13,593 nucleotides of DNA, taken from NCBI GenBank assembly GCA_016296565.1, contig JAEDJB010000043.1, positions 1 through 13,593 on the forward strand. The letters are read 5' to 3'. Below are positions 11,121 through 13,593 of this stretch, one piece after another (position 1 is the stretch's first letter; every line of letters starts with the position of its first letter). The position numbers and the translations under genes were made by a program. Under the pieces are notes generated by a model. The model ran no database searches. It saw nothing but the letters and a program-made list of their open reading frames with translations, and was not told where the DNA came from. The stretch is from Oscillospiraceae bacterium. Lineage in GTDB: Bacteria > Bacillota > Clostridia > Oscillospirales > Oscillospiraceae.

Positions 11121-12176
11121 ATGAAAATCGTTGTGTTGGCCGGCGGCCTGAGCCCGGAGAGAAACGTATCCCTTTCCTCCGGCACCCTCATTGCCGAGGC
11201 GCTGCGGGACATGGGCCACGAGGCAGCCCTGGTGGACATGTATTTTGGTCTGGAGGCCTATGACGGGCCTCTGGAGGACTACTTCCGCGCCCCCATCTCT
11301 GACGCGGGCAAGCGGGTGGACCCCCGCGCCCCGGACCTGGCGGAGGTCCAGGCTGCCCGGAAGTGGCAGAGCCCCAGCCTGTTCGGCCAGGGTGTGCTGG
11401 AGCTGTGCCGCCTGGCGGACATCGTCTTTTTGGCCCTTCACGGCGCCTGCGGGGAGGACGGCCGGGTCCAGGCCGCCCTGGAGCTGCTGGGCATCCCCTA
11501 CACCGGCTCCAGCTACTTAGGCTCCGGCATCGCCATGGATAAGGACCTGACCAAGCGGCTCATCGCGGGCCTGGGGGTGAACACCCCCAGCTGGAAGCGG
11601 GTGGACTACACGGAAAAGGATGTGGACCATCTCACCAGCACCACCCGGGTGCCCTGCGTCATCAAGCCCGTGGACAGCGGCTCCTCCATCGGCGTGGCCA
11701 TCGCCCACACCAAGAAGGAGCTCCACGCAGCCCTGCTGGAGGAGCTGAAGTTCGGCGGCCGCTGCGTGCTGGAGCAGTATGTGGCCGGCCGGGAGATCCA
11801 GGTGGGGGTTTTGGGAGACAAGGCCCTGCCCTCCATTGAGATCATCCCCAAGACGGGCTTTTACGACTACGAGAACAAGTACCAGCCCGGGGCGGCGGAG
11901 GAAATCTGCCCCGCCCCCATCCCCCCGGAGTGGGAGAAGAAGGTGGGCCAGGCAGCTCTCACCGTCCACCGGGCCCTGGGCCTTTCGGTGTACTCCCGGA
12001 CGGACTTCATTGTGGACCAGGAGGGCACCGCCTGGTTCCTGGAGATCAACACCCTGCCGGGGATGACCCCCACCAGCCTGGTGCCCCAGGAGGCCGCCGC
12101 CGTGGGCATCGGCTACCAGGAGCTGTGCCAGCGGATCATCGACGAATCCCTGGCGGCCCGCAAGGCGGGAAAGTAA
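11121..12176 (+). CDS. ddl: D-alanine--D-alanine ligase
   Basis: A 351-residue cytoplasmic ATP-grasp enzyme that joins two D-alanines for peptidoglycan precursors. The N-terminal part has AGGLSPERNVSLSSG with Glu13 (the D-Ala1-binding Glu), and LHGACGEDGRVQ. ATP-grasp motifs follow: VIKPVDSGSSIGV (Lys182), VLEQYVAGREIQ, SRTDF (Arg293) and FLEINTLPGMTPTSLVP (Glu308, Asn310, Ser319). The omega loop reads FYDYENKY, keeping the Lys-Tyr pair that marks D-Ala-D-Ala ligases; VanA-type D-lactate ligases replace this Tyr by His. The ATG at 11121 has AGGAGGG upstream; the frame stays open for 53 codons before it, but that stretch is leader, overlapping the promoter. murF follows 28 bases later, so this is a dedicated precursor operon. 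A moderately long linker (about 45-95) between the first strand-helix units and HGACGEDG is seen in clostridial Ddl proteins. Confidence 0.97.
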   Translation: MKIVVLAGGLSPERNVSLSSGTLIAEALRDMGHEAALVDMYFGLEAYDGPLEDYFRAPISDAGKRVDPRAPDLAEVQAARKWQSPSLFGQGVLELCRLADIVFLALHGACGEDGRVQAALELLGIPYTGSSYLGSGIAMDKDLTKRLIAGLGVNTPSWKRVDYTEKDVDHLTSTTRVPCVIKPVDSGSSIGVAIAHTKKELHAALLEELKFGGRCVLEQYVAGREIQVGVLGDKALPSIEIIPKTGFYDYENKYQPGAAEEICPAPIPPEWEKKVGQAALTVHRALGLSVYSRTDFIVDQEGTAWFLEINTLPGMTPTSLVPQEAAAVGIGYQELCQRIIDESLAARKAGK

Positions 12177-12204
12177 CGAGACAAACCGCGCAAGGAGGCG
12201 GACT

Positions 12205-13593
12205 ATGGAACCTATGACAGTCAGGCAGCTGCTGGCGGCCACCGGCGGGACCCTTCTGGGGTCCTGGGAGGACCTGGAGGCGGCGGTCACGTCGGTGGAG
12301 ACCGACAGCCGGGTCATTCACCCCGGGGCGCTGTTTGTGGCCCTGCGGGGAGAGCAGACCGATGGCCACCGGTACATCACCGGTGCGTTGGAAAACGGCG
12401 CGGCCGGGTGCCTCACCGAGGACATCCCGGAGACGCTGCTGCCCGGGAAATTTTACATCCAGGTGCCCAGCACCATGCAGGCCATCGGCCAGGTGGCCAA
12501 AGCCTATAAGGAGCGGTTTCCCATCCCGGTAATCGGCGTCACCGGCAGCGTGGGCAAGACCACCACCAAGGACATGATTGCCGCGGTGCTGGGGGTCAAG
12601 TACCGGGTGCTGAAAACCGAGGGCAACTTCAACAACGAGCTGGGCCTTCCCCTGACCCTCTTCCGGCTGACCCCCAAGGACCAGATCTGCGTGCTGGAGA
12701 TGGGGATGAACCACTTCGGAGAGATTGACTACCTCACCAAAATCGTCCGCCCGGACGTGGCGGTGATCACCAACATCGGGGACGCCCACATTGAAAACCT
12801 GGGCAGCCGGGAGAATATCCTGAAGGCCAAGAGCGAAATCTTCGGCCCCATGACGGAAAAGGACCTGGCGGTGCTCAGCGGGGACGATCCCCTGCTGCGC
12901 ACCCTGGAGGGGCAGGTTGCCCCCTCTGTCCTCTTCTGCGGGGAGAAGGACCAGCCGCCCTACGAGGCAAAGGACATCCAGCAGCTGGGGTCCAAGGGCA
13001 TGTCCTGCACGGTGAAAACCCCTAAAACCGAATTTTCCGTGACCGTCCCCGCCCTGGGGCGGCACATGATCTACCCCGTCCTCATGGCCTGCGCCGTGGG
13101 GGAGCAGTTCGGCATGACCGGGGAGGAGCTGGCCCAGGGCATCCGGGCCTTCGTCCCCACGAAAATGCGGATGAACGTCATCAAGCAGGGGGAGGTCACC
13201 ATTCTGGACGACGCGTACAACGCCAACCCCCAGTCCATGCGGGCGGCCCTGGAGGTGCTGTCCCAGAGCGGGGGAGTCAGTCGGGTGGCCATCCTGGGGG
13301 ACATGTTCGAGCTGGGTGACCTGGGACCGGAGCTTCACCGGAGCGTGGGGGAGTTTGCCGGCAGCCTGGGAAACATCGACGCGGTGGTGGCCGTGGGGGA
13401 CCTGGCCTGGAACCTGTACGACGCGGCCTGCCAGTCTACCATCCACGACGTGATCTACGCCAAGGACAAGGAGGAGGCCAAGACCTTCCTGCCCGACCTG
13501 GTAAAGCCCGGGGCGGTGATCCTGGCCAAGGCCTCCCGGGGCATGGCCTTCGAGGAACTGGTCCTGGAGGTCAAGCGCCTGGCAAAACCCTGA
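12205..13593 (+). CDS. murF: UDP-N-acetylmuramoyl-tripeptide--D-alanyl-D-alanine ligase
   Basis: A complete 462-residue Mur ligase that adds D-Ala-D-Ala to UDP-MurNAc-tripeptide in the cytoplasm, using ATP; its stop codon is the last three bases of the window. The N-terminal UDP-binding domain (1-105) includes TDSRVIHPGALFVALRGE. The central ATPase domain has the P-loop GVTGSVGKTTTK (111-122), the MurF mark NFNNELGLPLTLF, LEMGMNHFGEI, and TNIGDAHIENLG followed by ILKAKSEIF, the region of the carbamylated Lys in Mur ligases. The C-terminal domain carries DDAYNANPQSMRAALE (335-350), AILGDMFELGDLG and ASRGMAFEELV. The ATG at 12205 has AAGGAGG about 7 bases upstream and lies 28 bases after the ddl stop, with no promoter between, so the two are co-transcribed. 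In related genomes mraY or murD often follows, but this cannot be seen here. Confidence 0.97.
   Translation: MEPMTVRQLLAATGGTLLGSWEDLEAAVTSVETDSRVIHPGALFVALRGEQTDGHRYITGALENGAAGCLTEDIPETLLPGKFYIQVPSTMQAIGQVAKAYKERFPIPVIGVTGSVGKTTTKDMIAAVLGVKYRVLKTEGNFNNELGLPLTLFRLTPKDQICVLEMGMNHFGEIDYLTKIVRPDVAVITNIGDAHIENLGSRENILKAKSEIFGPMTEKDLAVLSGDDPLLRTLEGQVAPSVLFCGEKDQPPYEAKDIQQLGSKGMSCTVKTPKTEFSVTVPALGRHMIYPVLMACAVGEQFGMTGEELAQGIRAFVPTKMRMNVIKQGEVTILDDAYNANPQSMRAALEVLSQSGGVSRVAILGDMFELGDLGPELHRSVGEFAGSLGNIDAVVAVGDLAWNLYDAACQSTIHDVIYAKDKEEAKTFLPDLVKPGAVILAKASRGMAFEELVLEVKRLAKP

Noticed and set aside
11121..12176. VanA-type D-Ala-D-Lac ligase (glycopeptide resistance)
   Set aside because: The omega loop keeps Lys-Tyr (FYDYENKY), the D-Ala-D-Ala signature, and the neighbour is murF rather than vanH or vanX.
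1..13593. CRISPR array, insertion sequence, phage or defence system
   Set aside because: No spaced direct repeats, transposase, integrase or nuclease-like gene is visible; all large frames belong to recognisable housekeeping, regulatory or metabolic families.

Overview
The window looks like chromosomal DNA of a GC-rich, anaerobic Gram-positive bacterium of the Clostridia, most plausibly a gut Oscillospiraceae-type organism (Flavonifractor/Intestinimonas-like). This placement is inferred from high GC3 coding with AT-rich, sigma-A-like promoters and strong GGAGG ribosome sites, a glycine riboswitch, a clostridial acyl-CoA dehydratase activase system, a ClpC unfoldase, a 2[4Fe-4S] ferredoxin and Gram-positive-style regulators (PadR, LysR). 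No mobile element, tRNA, rRNA or CRISPR array is visible.

Layout. The left three quarters reads on the minus strand: the start of a PadR-type regulator cut by the window edge (1-154) behind a near-consensus promoter with a palindromic operator candidate; a short coding-like fragment (257-466); a LysR-type regulator (467-1321); an alanine/glycine:cation symporter (1598-2971) behind a glycine riboswitch and intrinsic terminator (2994-3160); and a two-gene operon (3375-7629). In that operon a 983-residue double-ASKHA activase/DUF2229 protein is followed after one base by a 433-residue dehydratase-like iron-sulfur partner. Next come a dispersed-repeat-like palindromic element (7813-7888), clpC (7909-10332) and a 54-codon reading frame whose stop overlaps the clpC start. 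The right quarter reads on the plus strand: a small ferredoxin (10658-10846) with its own promoter and terminator, then ddl (11121-12176) and murF (12205-13593), a peptidoglycan precursor operon that runs to the last base of the window.

How the genes work together. ddl makes D-Ala-D-Ala and murF attaches it to the UDP-MurNAc-tripeptide, so these two form one pathway step pair. The symporter is predicted to be switched off by intracellular glycine, because the aptamer P1 stem and a 9-bp antiterminator compete for the same bases. The activase pair is a complete ATP-driven low-potential electron transfer module, but no CoA-substrate genes lie beside it, so its substrate is unknown. The ferredoxin could feed such a system, but it is a separate transcription unit. 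ClpC stands apart from the usual ctsR-mcsA-mcsB neighbours and lacks one of the two glutamates known to bind phosphoarginine.

Nothing here is a clearly new defence or mobile system. The items most worth checking are the ClpC substitution and the overlapping small frame, the split activase/DCC-type system, the riboswitch logic, and a possible small RNA divergent from the LysR gene.
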